Below are positions 13,981 through 22,479 of a DNA stretch of 33,264 bases, piece after piece. Location of the stretch: contig NZ_JALKFU020000011.1 of the NCBI RefSeq assembly GCF_023242965.2, positions 1 through 33,264 of the forward strand. The letters are read 5' to 3'. Under the pieces are notes generated by a model that saw only the letters and a program-made list of their open reading frames with translations, was not told where the DNA came from and did not search any database. This DNA comes from Frankia sp. AgKG'84/4. Its GTDB lineage: Bacteria; Actinomycetota; Actinomycetes; Frankiales; Frankiaceae. The translations under genes were made by a program, and so were the position numbers. The number at the start of each line of letters is the position of its first letter. Positions within the stretch are counted from its first letter, which is position 1.

Positions 13981-16524
13981 ATGGAGACAGCTCTGTCGCT
14001 GCCCGAACGCCCTGATCCGGCCGCGCCACTCGACGCTCGGCTGGGCGTCCCGGCGCTGGCCGCCTGGGCTGGCGCCGCGGCTTCGGTGAACTGGACCATG
14101 CCGGGTGCCGCGCTGGTCCTGGCGGGCGCTGTGACCATCGCGGTGCCAGTCCTGCTGGTGGTCCGCACCCGGGTGGTCATCCGGTCTCGATCTCGCGCTC
14201 CCGACGGCACTGAACACGGGTCGGGCGGGCCGGCTGCTCCGGACAGCGACCGCCTGCCCGCCGTGATCGCCGTCGTGGCCACCTCGGCCGCGTTCCTCGC
14301 CGCCGGCATCCTCTCCGGCGGCCTGGCGACGCGCCCCGGCGACCATGGCCCGCTCGCCGGCCTCGTCCGCGGGGGAGCGGCGGGCACCATGTCGGTGGTA
14401 CTTACGGACGATCCGCGGCCGGCGATGGGCGGCACGACCTCCGCCACGCGGGCCGGACCGTTGTTCGTCGCCGCGGCGCGGCTGGAGTCCGCCACCGTGG
14501 GAGGAGTGGTCGTGCGCGCGCACGCGCCGGTGGTGCTGCTCGGCCGTGGCGCGGGCTGGGGCGCTCTGCTGCCCAGCCAGCGCCTGACAGTGTCTGGGCG
14601 CCTCACCGCACCCAGGTCCGATCCCTCCGTCGCCGCGGTCGTGCTGGTCAGCGACGGACCGGAGTCGGTCGGGCGGCCGAGCGCCGTGCAACGGATCGCC
14701 GGCCGGCTCCGGCTGGGGTTGCGTACAGCGGCCGATGGTCTCCCGCAGCCACGACGAGGCCTGCTGCCGGCCCTCGTCGTCGGCGATCTGTCGGGTCTCG
14801 ACGAGGACCTCCGGACGGATTTCCGCCGGGCCGGGATGACCCATCTGACCGCGGTCTCCGGCGGCAATGTGGCCATCATCACGGCGACGGCGGTCCTGGT
14901 GTCGGCCTGGGCCCGACGGGGGCTGCGGCTGCGCGGCGCGGCGGGCGCGGGCGCGTTGCTCGCCTTCGTCCTCCTCGCCCGACCGTCGCCGAGCGTGCTG
15001 CGCGCCGGGGTGATGGGGCTCATCGGGCTGGCGGCGGTCACCACCGGGCGCCCGCGGGCGGTACTGCCGGCGCTGGCCGCCAGCGTGACGCTGCTCGTGC
15101 TGGCCGTGCCGAGGCTGGCCGTGTCGGTCGGGTTCGCGCTGTCCGTCCTGGCGACCGCGGGAATGATCATCCTGGCGCCGGGCTGGCGCACCTCACTCGC
15201 CCGGCGGCTGCCCGAGCGGTTCGCCGAGGTGCTGGCGGTCGCGGCTGCCGCGCAGGTCGCCTGTACGCCGCTGATCGCGTGGATCGGCGGCGGGGTGAGC
15301 CTCATCGCCATCCCGGCGAACATTCTGGCGGCGCCGGCGGTCCCAGCCGCGACGATCCTGGGTGTGCTGGCTCTGGCCGTCTCCGTGCCCGCGCCGCCGC
15401 TGGCCCACGGGTTGGCTCAGGCCGCCGGCCTGCCCTGCTGGTGGCTGGTCGAGGTAGCGCATCAGGGTGCGGCGCTGCCGGCGGCGACGCTGCGCTGGCC
15501 GGGTGGGACCCCCGGCGCGGTCTCGGCCGCGGTGGTCGTGGTGGCCAGCGTGGCGGCGGCTCGTCGACGGCGGGGCCGCCGGGTCGCCGCCGCGGCACTC
15601 GCCGGACTGCTACTGGCCCGCTGCGTCGTCGTCGACCGGCTCGTCGGCTGGCCGCCACCCGGCTGGAGTGTGGTCGCCTGCGACGTCGGCCAGGGCGACG
15701 CACTGGTGTTGCGGACCGGACCGGGTAGCGGCGTTCTCGTCGACGCCGGGCCGGACCCGCGCCTGCTCCAGCGCTGCCTGCACGAGCTCGGTGTGCGGCG
15801 ACTACCGGTGGTCATCCTGAGTCATCTGCATGCTGATCACGTGGACGGCCTGCCCGGTGTGCTCGGCCGGCTACCGGTGGGGGAGGTGTTGGTCGGCCCG
15901 CTTCGCGAGCCGGCCGGCCAGTGGCGGCTGGTGCGTCGATGGGCCGGGCAGGCGGGTGTACCACTGCGGGCCGCGGCGGTGGGATCCGTCGGCCAGGTTG
16001 GTGGAGCCTGCTGGTCCGTGCTCGGCCCGCGGACCACGCTGCACGGTACCGACAGCGACCCGAACAATGACAGCCTGGTGATCGCCGCGCGGGTGGGCGG
16101 CGCGCGGATCCTGCTCACCGGTGACGTCGAGGCCGTCGCCCAGCGCCTGCTGCTGGCAGGGCCCGCAGGGTCGCCCGAGCTGCGCGCGGATGTGCTCAAG
16201 GTTCCCCATCACGGCTCGGCCAACCAGGAGCCCCGGTTCCTCGCCGCGGCCGGAGCCCGCTACGCCCTCATCAGCGTCGGAGCCGGGAACGACTATGGCC
16301 ACCCGGCCGTGTCGACCCTTCGCGCGCTCGCGCGGGCCGGCGTGGCTGTGGGCCGGACCGACCGTGACGGCGCGCTCGCCGTCGTCGGGCCAGGCGCCGC
16401 GGACGTCGCCGACCCGGCGACCCGCGGGTGCCCGCCGCCTGGTGCGCGGCCCGGCGCCGGTCGCCCGACCACGGGACAGGCGGACATCACGGTGGTGCGC
16501 CAACGGGCGGCGGACGGATCGTGA
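13981..16524 (+). CDS. comEC: ComEC/Rec2 DNA uptake channel with metallo-beta-lactamase domain
   Basis: An 847-residue polytopic membrane protein that would carry single-stranded DNA across the membrane. N-terminal hydrophobic helices are followed by an OB-like region, the Competence domain starting near residue 268 (GDLSGLDEDLRTDFRRAGMTHLTAVSGGNVAI) with many helices, and a C-terminal metallo-beta-lactamase domain. The last contains DVGQGD (568-573), the metal-binding HLHADH (615-620), LLTGDVE and LKVPHHGS (His743, His744). All metal-binding motifs look intact, consistent with the nuclease proposed to degrade the non-transported strand. The ATG at 13981 is 20 bases after the comEA stop; GTG codons at 13966 and 13975 are alternative starts. 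The proline-rich tail is not conserved. Confidence 0.95.
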   Translation: METALSLPERPDPAAPLDARLGVPALAAWAGAAASVNWTMPGAALVLAGAVTIAVPVLLVVRTRVVIRSRSRAPDGTEHGSGGPAAPDSDRLPAVIAVVATSAAFLAAGILSGGLATRPGDHGPLAGLVRGGAAGTMSVVLTDDPRPAMGGTTSATRAGPLFVAAARLESATVGGVVVRAHAPVVLLGRGAGWGALLPSQRLTVSGRLTAPRSDPSVAAVVLVSDGPESVGRPSAVQRIAGRLRLGLRTAADGLPQPRRGLLPALVVGDLSGLDEDLRTDFRRAGMTHLTAVSGGNVAIITATAVLVSAWARRGLRLRGAAGAGALLAFVLLARPSPSVLRAGVMGLIGLAAVTTGRPRAVLPALAASVTLLVLAVPRLAVSVGFALSVLATAGMIILAPGWRTSLARRLPERFAEVLAVAAAAQVACTPLIAWIGGGVSLIAIPANILAAPAVPAATILGVLALAVSVPAPPLAHGLAQAAGLPCWWLVEVAHQGAALPAATLRWPGGTPGAVSAAVVVVASVAAARRRRGRRVAAAALAGLLLARCVVVDRLVGWPPPGWSVVACDVGQGDALVLRTGPGSGVLVDAGPDPRLLQRCLHELGVRRLPVVILSHLHADHVDGLPGVLGRLPVGEVLVGPLREPAGQWRLVRRWAGQAGVPLRAAAVGSVGQVGGACWSVLGPRTTLHGTDSDPNNDSLVIAARVGGARILLTGDVEAVAQRLLLAGPAGSPELRADVLKVPHHGSANQEPRFLAAAGARYALISVGAGNDYGHPAVSTLRALARAGVAVGRTDRDGALAVVGPGAADVADPATRGCPPPGARPGAGRPTTGQADITVVRQRAADGS

Positions 16525-16536
16525 CATGCTGCCCGG

Positions 16537-17535
16537 GTGGCCGCATCCACGCCTTCCCCGCTCGTTCTCGTCACCGGCGACGAGGACCTCCTCGTCGGGC
16601 GCGCCGTCCGCGAAGTGATCGAGGCTGCCCGGCGACAGGACCCCGAGGTGGAGGTCGTCGACCGGGCGGCCGGCGAACTCACCGACGCGGACCTGGTCGA
16701 CCTCGGCGCGACCGCCATGTTCGGGGGTGGGCGGGTCGTGATCGTGCGGGGTGTGCAGGATCTCGGGGAGGAGCTGCGGGACGCGCTGCTGTCCTATCTG
16801 GCCCGGCCGCTGGACGACGTCGTTCTCGTCCTCGTGCACAGCGGTGGTGTGAAGAACCGAAAACTCGCGGACGCGATGAAGGCCGCGGGAGCCCGCGTCG
16901 TTCCCGCCGCGAAGATCACCAAGGCGCGCGACCGGCATGACTTCGTCGTGGCCGAGGTCCGCCGCCTCGGCGGTCGCATCAGCGATGGCGCCGTGCGCGC
17001 ACTGCTCGACGCGGTGGGCGGTGACCTGCGTGAGCTCGCCGCGGTCTGCGACCAGCTGGTCGCGGACACCGACGGGGGCCTGCTCGACGAGGCGGCCGTC
17101 GGCCGGTTTCACCGTGGGCGGGCCGAGGCCAGCGGGTTCGCGGTCGCCGACGCGATCATCGGCGGCGACCTGCCGCAGGCGCTGACCCTGTTGCGCCAGG
17201 CGCTCGCGGGCGGAACAGCGGCGGTGCTGATCTCCAGCGCGGTCGCCGGCGGGCTGCGGGACCTCGCCAGGGTCGGATCGGCGGGGCCGGGCAGCAAGTG
17301 GGATCTGGCCCGCGCGCTGGGCATGCCCGACTGGAAGGTCGAGAAGGCGCAGCGGGCGGTCCGGGCGTGGTCGGACCCCGGTCTCGGCGTGGCGCTGCGC
17401 GCGGCGGCCACGGCGGACGCCGGCGTGAAGGGCGCGTCCGTCAATGCTGACTACGCGCTGGAGAAACTCCTGCGTGAGGTGGCCACAGCTCGCGCACTCC
17501 CACGGGATCGTGAGCATCGCGGGGGACGGCGATGA
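16537..17535 (+). CDS. holA: DNA polymerase III subunit delta
   Basis: A 332-residue clamp-loader subunit that opens the beta sliding clamp. The N-terminus PLVLVTGDEDLLVGRAVREVIEAA matches the HolA start, followed by FGGGRVVIVRGVQDLGEELRDALLSYL, then VRRLGGRISDGAVRALLDAVGGDLRELAAVCDQL, and the C-terminal helical domain with NADYALEKLLREVA. Delta subunits lack a working Walker A motif, and none is seen here. It starts at a GTG 12 bases after the comEC stop, so it is probably co-transcribed with the com genes, the standard actinobacterial order. Its 3' end overlaps the next gene by ATGA. Confidence 0.95.
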   Translation: MAASTPSPLVLVTGDEDLLVGRAVREVIEAARRQDPEVEVVDRAAGELTDADLVDLGATAMFGGGRVVIVRGVQDLGEELRDALLSYLARPLDDVVLVLVHSGGVKNRKLADAMKAAGARVVPAAKITKARDRHDFVVAEVRRLGGRISDGAVRALLDAVGGDLRELAAVCDQLVADTDGGLLDEAAVGRFHRGRAEASGFAVADAIIGGDLPQALTLLRQALAGGTAAVLISSAVAGGLRDLARVGSAGPGSKWDLARALGMPDWKVEKAQRAVRAWSDPGLGVALRAAATADAGVKGASVNADYALEKLLREVATARALPRDREHRGGRR

Positions 17536-17918
17536 GCCAACCGCCCTCGATGCCGGACCCGCCCGCGAAGCCGGACGCGGCCTCGCCGTCAGACGCGGCT
17601 TCGATGGACGATGGCCTGGCGGTGGACGATGGCCTGGCGGTGGACGGTGGCGCGGCGGGGGAGGTACTGCCACCCGGCGGATGGTTCCGGCTGCGCGTGC
17701 TGCCAGCGGCCTGGATGCGTGCGTCACTGACGACGGTGACCGCGTTGCTCACCATCGTCGTGGCCCTCGGCGATCTGGCGAGCGCCTGGGTGGTGCTGGT
17801 CCTGCCTGCGGGGGTGGCCGTGGCAGTCGCGTACCACGAGGGGCTCGAACGCCTACTCAGACCGAATGGTGGTCCCGCGCACGAGACCACTCGTACGGAC
17901 GCGGCGATCCCACGATGA
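17532..17918 (+). CDS. Small two-helix membrane protein downstream of holA, function unknown
   Basis: A 128-residue protein whose ATG overlaps the holA stop (ATGA at 17532), implying translational coupling. The N-terminus is Pro/Ala/Asp-rich and disordered and includes an exact duplication of six codons (DDGLAV, 17607-17642). Two hydrophobic segments (about residues 63-81 and 84-102) follow, then a short polar tail. I do not recognise a family. The position next to holA is all the context available. Confidence 0.7.
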   Translation: MSQPPSMPDPPAKPDAASPSDAASMDDGLAVDDGLAVDGGAAGEVLPPGGWFRLRVLPAAWMRASLTTVTALLTIVVALGDLASAWVVLVLPAGVAVAVAYHEGLERLLRPNGGPAHETTRTDAAIPR

Positions 17919-18032
17919 GGGCGGTCGCGGCGCTCAGGTGACCGGCTGGCCCGTGCGGGGCCCGTCAGGGCAGCGCACGTCGAAGCCCAGGATCACGCGG
18001 CCAACAGGACGCGGCACTCAGCTGGGGCACGC

Positions 18033-18063
18033 AGAAAAGCCGGAGCCCAATCAGGCCCCGGCT
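18033..18063 (-). terminator. Intrinsic terminator of rpsT
   Basis: Read on the minus strand, AGCCGGGGCC (18063-18054) pairs with GGCTCCGGCT (18047-18038). This gives a 10-bp stem with one G-U pair and a 6-base loop, followed at once by TTTTCTG. It lies 14 bases after the S20 stop. On the plus strand the wobble becomes an A-C mismatch and no T-run follows, so it works best for rpsT. The 158-base gap 17919-18076 holds no gene. Confidence 0.85.
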
Positions 18064-18076
18064 AAGCCGCGGTGAG

Positions 18077-18346
18077 TCAGTTGGAGGTCAGCTTCGCGTG
18101 CGCGGCAGCCAGAGCCGACTTACGGTTTGCGGCCTGGTTCGAGTGGATCACGCCCTTGCTGACAGCCTTGTCCAGCTTGCGGGAAGCGATCTGCAGCGTC
18201 TCGCCAGCGCGCGCGGCGTCACCCGCCTCAACCGCCTCACGGAACCGGCGGACGTGGGTCTTGAGCTCGGACTTGACCGCCTTGTTGCGCAGCCGCCGCT
18301 TCTCGTTGGTGAGGTTGCGCTTGATCTGCGACTTGATGTTGGCCAC
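18077..18346 (-). CDS. rpsT: 30S ribosomal protein S20
   Basis: A basic 89-residue protein starting (M)[29 protein letters not shown], the classic S20 N-terminus, and ending with [23 protein letters not shown]20 binds 16S rRNA in the body of the small subunit and is a primary assembly protein. The GTG at 18346 is fixed by the family start, although the frame is open to 18523. The gene stands alone on the minus strand, facing holA and divergent from lepA, as in Mycobacterium. It ends in a strong intrinsic terminator. Confidence 0.98.
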   Translation of the reverse strand: MANIKSQIKRNLTNEKRRLRNKAVKSELKTHVRRFREAVEAGDAARAGETLQIASRKLDKAVSKGVIHSNQAANRKSALAAAHAKLTSN

Positions 18347-18671
18347 GCGAAGGAACCTCTGGGTTGTCGAGTCGGGATGGTGCGGACACATCATGTCACG
18401 GGGCCGTGGGCCGCGCTCGGCGGCCTGGGTACCGGGCCGGGAGAGCCTGCCACTTTGGTCGGGTCCGACGCCACACAGGCCGTGGACCGGCCTGAGGCGC
18501 GAAGGGACGACAATGTGGCCCACCCGAGCGGCTCCACCCGGGCGGCACTCAGATTATCAAACCCGGCGTCGGCCAGTGCCCGGAGCCGTTGCGTGCCGGC
18601 TCCTGGCACGATGAAGGCGAGCACGATGTAGGTGAAGGCCCGCACCCTGATCTCGGCACGGGACCGCTCCC
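18347..18671. other. Divergent intergenic region between rpsT and lepA
   Basis: This stretch of 325 bases must carry the rpsT promoter (minus) and probably that of lepA (plus). I see no convincing -35/-10 pair. A small AT-richer patch, AGATTATCAAA, lies near 18551-18561, and GCACGATG occurs twice (about 18606 and 18621). A minus-strand frame of 84 codons (18645-18391) begins with a hydrophobic stretch but has no supporting ribosome binding site or recognisable family, so I do not call it. Confidence 0.5.
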
Positions 18672-20552
18672 GTGACCACCGCGAGCGAAACGAGAACTCT
18701 CCGCGTGTCCGCAGCCCCGCACCTGGCGCCCGGCGCCGATCCCTCGATGATCCGTAACTTCTGCATCATCGCGCATATCGACCACGGCAAGTCGACCCTG
18801 GCCGACCGGATGCTCGGCGTGACCGGCGTCGTCGAGGCGCGCAACATGCGCGCGCAGTACCTCGACAAGATGGACATCGAACGCGAGCGCGGGATCACGA
18901 TCAAGGCCCAGAGCGTCCGACTGCCCTGGCAGGCCGACGACGGCGGGGACTACATCCTGCATCTCATCGACACGCCCGGGCATGTCGACTTCAGCTATGA
19001 GGTGAGCCGATCGCTCGCCGCGTGCGAAGGGGCGGTGCTGCTGGTCGACGCCGCGCAGGGAATCGAGGCGCAGACCCTCGCCAACCTGTACCTCGCCATC
19101 GAGAACGACCTCACGATCATCCCCGTGCTCAACAAGATCGACCTTCCGGCGGCCCAGCCAGAGAAGTACGCCGAGGAGATCGCGTCGATCATCGGCTGCG
19201 ACCCGGACGACGTGCTGCGGGTGTCGGGCAAGACCGGCCAGGGTGTGCCGGAGTTGCTCAACGAGATCGTCCGCAAGGTGCCGGCGCCCGTCGGCGACCC
19301 GGACGGCCCGGCCCGCGCCATGATCTTCGACAGCGTCTACGACATCTACCGCGGCGTCATCACCTACGTCCGCGTCATCGACGGCACCCTGACCACCCGG
19401 GACCGCTGCCTGATGATGTCGACCGGCGCGAGCCACGAGACGCTCGAGGTCGGCGTGATCTCCCCCGACCCGCATCCGACCGGCTCGCTGTCGGTGGGCG
19501 AGGTCGGCTATGTGATCCCCGGGGTGAAGGACGTCCGGCAGGCGCGTGTCGGCGACACGATCACGACCAGCAGGCGGCCGGCGGTGGAGGCGCTCGGTGG
19601 CTACCGTGACCCGCTGCCGATGGTCTACTCCGGCCTCTACCCGATCGACGGGAGCGAGTACCCGGCGCTGCGCGAGGCGCTCGACAAGCTTCAGCTCAAT
19701 GACGCCGCCCTCACCTACGAGCCGGAGACGTCGGCCGCCCTGGGCTTCGGGTTCCGGTGCGGCTTCCTCGGCCTGCTTCACCTGGAGATCGTCCGGGAAC
19801 GGCTGGAGCGGGAGTTCAACCTCACCCTGATCTCCACCGCGCCGAACGTCGTGTACCGGGTGGTGATGGAGGACGGCTCCGAGCTCACCGTCACCAACCC
19901 GAGCGACTGGCCGGGCGGTAAGATCGCCGAGGTCCACGAGCCGATGGTGGAGGCGATGCTGCTGCTGCCGACCGAGTTCGTCGGCGCGGTCATGGAGCTG
20001 TGTCAGGGCCGGCGCGGGGTGCTGGGCGGGATGGACTACCTGTCGAGCGACCGGGTCGAGCTGAAGTACGCCCTGCCCCTCGGTGAGATCATCTTCGACT
20101 TCTTCGACTCGTTGAAGTCCCGGACCCGTGGTTACGCCAGCCTCGACTACGAGCCCGCCGGCGAACAGCTGGCCGATCTGGTCAAGGTGGACATCCTGCT
20201 GCAGGGCGAGACGGTGGACGCCTTCTCGGCGATCGTCCACCGCGAGAAGGCCTACTCGTACGGTGTATCGATGACCACGAAGCTGCGCGAGCTCATTCCC
20301 CGCCAGCAGTTCGAGGTGCCGATCCAGGCGGCGATCGGTGCCCGGATCATCGCCCGCGAGAACATCCGCGCCATCCGTAAGGACGTGCTCGCCAAGTGCT
20401 ATGGCGGTGACATCACCCGCAAGCGGAAGCTCCTGGAGAAGCAGAAGGAGGGCAAGAAGCGGATGAAGACGATTGGGCGCGTCGAGGTGCCGCAGGAGGC
20501 GTTCATCGCGGCGCTGTCCACGGACACCGGTAAGGCGACCCCAGGCAAGTAG
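18672..20552 (+). CDS. lepA: Elongation factor 4 (LepA) GTPase
   Basis: A 626-residue translational GTPase that can back-translocate ribosomes. The G1 motif AHIDHGKST begins at residue 34, followed by the switch region [15 protein letters not shown]3 [12 protein letters not shown] and G4 NKIDLPAA. Then come EF-Tu domain II, EF-G-like domains with [22 protein letters not shown], and the LepA-specific C-terminal domain ending [22 protein letters not shown]. The length is slightly above the 600 of E. coli because of an N-terminal extension of about 25 residues, as in other actinobacteria. The start is a GTG. A GC hairpin follows the gene. Confidence 0.98.
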   Translation: MTTASETRTLRVSAAPHLAPGADPSMIRNFCIIAHIDHGKSTLADRMLGVTGVVEARNMRAQYLDKMDIERERGITIKAQSVRLPWQADDGGDYILHLIDTPGHVDFSYEVSRSLAACEGAVLLVDAAQGIEAQTLANLYLAIENDLTIIPVLNKIDLPAAQPEKYAEEIASIIGCDPDDVLRVSGKTGQGVPELLNEIVRKVPAPVGDPDGPARAMIFDSVYDIYRGVITYVRVIDGTLTTRDRCLMMSTGASHETLEVGVISPDPHPTGSLSVGEVGYVIPGVKDVRQARVGDTITTSRRPAVEALGGYRDPLPMVYSGLYPIDGSEYPALREALDKLQLNDAALTYEPETSAALGFGFRCGFLGLLHLEIVRERLEREFNLTLISTAPNVVYRVVMEDGSELTVTNPSDWPGGKIAEVHEPMVEAMLLLPTEFVGAVMELCQGRRGVLGGMDYLSSDRVELKYALPLGEIIFDFFDSLKSRTRGYASLDYEPAGEQLADLVKVDILLQGETVDAFSAIVHREKAYSYGVSMTTKLRELIPRQQFEVPIQAAIGARIIARENIRAIRKDVLAKCYGGDITRKRKLLEKQKEGKKRMKTIGRVEVPQEAFIAALSTDTGKATPGK

Positions 20553-20582
20553 GGCACCTTCGGGCCACTCGAACGCGATCGG

Positions 20583-20603
20583 CCCCGGCCGGCCAGGCCG
20601 GGG
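20583..20603. terminator. GC hairpin after lepA
   Basis: CCCCGGCC (20583-20590) and GGCCGGGG (20596-20603) form a perfect 8-bp stem with a 5-base loop, 30 bases past the lepA stop. No T-run follows on either strand, so it would be a U-less terminator if it acts as one. Confidence 0.5.
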
Positions 20604-20633
20604 GAGCGCCTGCCGGTCCGGGGATCCCGGCCG

Positions 20634-20795
20634 TCAGCTCGCCGGCAGCGCCACGGGCAGCGGGATCGGCTCGGTGACCGGTTCGACGAGGGGATAGCCC
20701 TCGGCGGACGCGGCGGCGCTGGAACGATACACAGTGGTCCGGGGCGGGAGCAGTTCGGAGATCGTCTCCAGGAGGGCCCTGACGTCATCGTCCAT
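20634..20795 (-). CDS. Possible small protein between lepA and hemW
   Basis: An ATG at 20795 gives 53 residues starting MDDDVRALLETISELLPPRT and ending in a Pro/Leu/Val-rich tail (PVTEPIPLPVALPAS). From this ATG onward third positions are mostly G or C, like real genes here, while the upstream part of the open frame (20796-20897, containing FCPCCG) has many A/T third bases and looks non-coding. A possible promoter, TTGTTG then TATGGG 16 bases on, lies upstream on the minus strand. There is no clear ribosome binding site and I know no family. It may be a small gene or chance. Confidence 0.35.
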   Translation of the reverse strand: MDDDVRALLETISELLPPRTTVYRSSAAASAEGYPLVEPVTEPIPLPVALPAS

Positions 20796-20966
20796 GAAGG
20801 GATCTTTTCGCACCGGGGTCGACCGGTCCACGATGTCTTGCCCATAATCCTCCGCTCTGCCACAACAAGGGCAAAACATCACGGTCAACCGGGTCACCCC
20901 AAGGGTGTGCGTTCGGGGTTATCCACGTGTGGTCCTAGCGTGGCCAGGTCCGGCTCGCTCGTGCGC

Positions 20967-20993
20967 TTGACAAACATTGCGTTGCCGTAAACC
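20967..20993 (+). promoter_or_regulatory. Putative hemW promoter
   Basis: A perfect TTGACA at 20967-20972 is followed after 15 bases by TAAACC (20988-20993), about 25 bases before the hemW ATG. The -35 match is exact and the patch is AT-rich for this genome, but the spacer is short and the -10 is weak. A DnaA-box-like TTATCCACG lies at 20919-20927. Confidence 0.4.
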
Positions 20994-21018
20994 CATCGGT
21001 TGGGGGCACACTGGGGGC

Positions 21019-22254
21019 ATGCCACAAATGCCTCCCGACGGGGCACCCGCGCCCGACGACGGCGCGTTGCCCGTCGCCTCGCTGACCGAGGTGGCCGGGC
21101 GACCGTTCGGGGCGTACGTGCACGTCCCGTACTGTGCGGCGCGCTGCGGCTACTGTGACTTCAACACCTACACGGCGGCCGATCTCGGTGGCGCCCTGAT
21201 CTCCTCGGTGGGCCTGACGACCTTCGTCGACATCGCCGTCCAGGAGATCCGGCTCGCGCGCGGGCTGCTCCCGACGGACACCCCGGCGCTGTCCACCGTC
21301 TTCGTGGGCGGCGGCACCCCGACACTGCTGCCGGCGAACGATCTCGCCCGAGTGCTGCGCACGCTCGCCGCCGAGTTCGGGCTGGCGCCCGATGTCGAGG
21401 TGACCACCGAGGCGAATCCGGAGTCGGTCGACCCGGCCCAGCTCGAGCAGCTCCGGGCCGCCGGGTTCACCCGGATCTCCTTCGGCATGCAGAGTGACCG
21501 ACCGCACGTGCTGGCGGCGCTGGACCGGCGACACACCCCCGGTCGGGTGTCGGAGGTGATGCGCTGGGCCCGCAAGGCCGGCTTCGACCAGGTCAGCCTC
21601 GACCTCATCTACGGTGCGCCTGGCGAGTCCGAGGCCGACTGGGAGGCCAGCCTGCGGGCAGCGGTGGCGCTTGGTCCAGATCATGTGAGCGCATACGCGC
21701 TGACCGTGGAGGAGGGGACCAAGCTGTCCCGTCGGGTGCGCCGGGGCGAGCTGCTCGAGCCCGACGACGACCTGCTGGCCGACCGCTACCTGCTGGCGGA
21801 CGATCTGCTCGGTGCCGCCGGGCTGACGAACTACGAGATCAGCAACTGGGCGCGGGAGCCCGCCGCGCGGTGCCGGCACAACCTCGGCTACTGGCACGGG
21901 GACAACTGGTGGGGCTTCGGCCCAGGCGCGCACAGCCACGTGGGCGGCGTGCGCTGGTGGAACGTGCGTCATCCCGCCGAGTACGCCGCCAGGCTGGGCG
22001 CGGACCGCAGCCCGGCCCTGGCCCGCGAGGAGCTCGACGAGGACACCCGCCGGGTGGAGCGGGTGATGCTGCGGGTCCGCCTCGCCGACGGGCTGGACGT
22101 CGGCGAGCTCGACGATGCCGGCCGGGCCGCCTCGGGTGAGCTGGTCGACTCCGGGCTGGTGGAGGCCGGTGGGCTCGAGCACGGGCGGATTCGCCTCACC
22201 AGGCGGGGTCGGCTGCTCACCGACACGGTGGTGCGGGCGCTGCTGCCGACCTGA
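21019..22254 (+). CDS. hemW: HemW, radical SAM haem chaperone (HemN-like)
   Basis: A 411-residue radical SAM protein. The cluster motif Cx3Cx2C is CAARCGYC (Cys39, Cys43, Cys46), followed by DFNTYT, the glycine-rich VFVGGGTPTLL, VTTEANPESV and RISFGMQS. The C-terminal HemN domain contains YEISNWA, CRHNLGYWHGDNWWGFGPGAHSHV. Proteins of this length in actinobacteria were long named HemN, but the HemW group is thought to insert haem rather than act as coproporphyrinogen oxidase, and the GYCDF sequence fits HemW. The ATG at 21019 follows a TGGGGG tract closely; an ATG at 21028 is an alternative. The gene ends against a perfect GC hairpin, which separates it from hrcA. Confidence 0.93.
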   Translation: MPQMPPDGAPAPDDGALPVASLTEVAGRPFGAYVHVPYCAARCGYCDFNTYTAADLGGALISSVGLTTFVDIAVQEIRLARGLLPTDTPALSTVFVGGGTPTLLPANDLARVLRTLAAEFGLAPDVEVTTEANPESVDPAQLEQLRAAGFTRISFGMQSDRPHVLAALDRRHTPGRVSEVMRWARKAGFDQVSLDLIYGAPGESEADWEASLRAAVALGPDHVSAYALTVEEGTKLSRRVRRGELLEPDDDLLADRYLLADDLLGAAGLTNYEISNWAREPAARCRHNLGYWHGDNWWGFGPGAHSHVGGVRWWNVRHPAEYAARLGADRSPALAREELDEDTRRVERVMLRVRLADGLDVGELDDAGRAASGELVDSGLVEAGGLEHGRIRLTRRGRLLTDTVVRALLPT

Positions 22255-22273
22255 CCGGCGCCGCCGGCGCCGG
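22255..22273. terminator. GC hairpin directly after hemW
   Basis: CCGGCGCC (22255-22262) and GGCGCCGG (22266-22273) form a perfect 8-bp stem with a 3-base loop, starting at the base after the hemW stop. There is no T-run. Position and symmetry suggest a transcription end before the heat-shock operon. Confidence 0.55.
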
Positions 22274-22385
22274 GGCGGAACGCGCTGGAGCTGGTGGGCG
22301 TTCTGTGGAGGGTTGGCGCCGTGCCTCGGCAACCGGCTGCGGGCCGGTTGATGTCTTGTGCCTCGAGCGGGAGCGGCGGCTACAC

Positions 22386-22412
22386 TTGGCACTCGCCGTG
22401 GCCGAGTGCCAG
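22386..22412. promoter_or_regulatory. CIRCE operator upstream of hrcA-dnaJ
   Basis: TTGGCACTC (22386-22394), nine bases, then GAGTGCCAG (22404-22412). This matches the CIRCE consensus (TTAGCACTC-N9-GAGTGCTAA) in both arms and in spacing; the arms are complementary at 8 of 9 positions. A TACACT hexamer at 22381-22386 could be the -10 box, with TTGTGC at 22356-22361 as a loosely spaced -35, so HrcA bound here would block initiation. It lies 67 bases before the hrcA start, implying autoregulation. Confidence 0.9.
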
Positions 22413-22479
22413 ACCGGTGGCCGCTGGGACACACATCGTGGCCCGGCCACGTCCCGCTCGCCGAAGGGGGTGCGACCAC

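Noticed and set aside
15871-17727. Minus-strand frame of 618 codons opposite comEC and holA
   Set aside because: It is a shadow of two well-supported genes with no recognisable domain.
18391-18645. Minus-strand frame of 84 codons upstream of rpsT with hydrophobic start
   Set aside because: It has no ribosome binding site, no family and falls in the shared rpsT/lepA promoter region; kept only as a note.
18549-20240. Minus-strand frame of 563 codons opposite lepA
   Set aside because: LepA is unmistakable on the plus strand; the opposite frame is His/Asp/Arg-rich and has no family features.
20796-20897. CxxCC-containing upstream extension (MFCPCCGRAEDYG) of the small ORF before hemW
   Set aside because: Third codon positions are often A or T here, unlike coding DNA in this genome, and no ribosome binding site precedes the possible starts.
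20919-20927. DnaA-box-like TTATCCACG as sign of a replication origin
   Set aside because: It is a single imperfect box, with no cluster, no AT-rich unwinding region and no dnaA or dnaN gene nearby.
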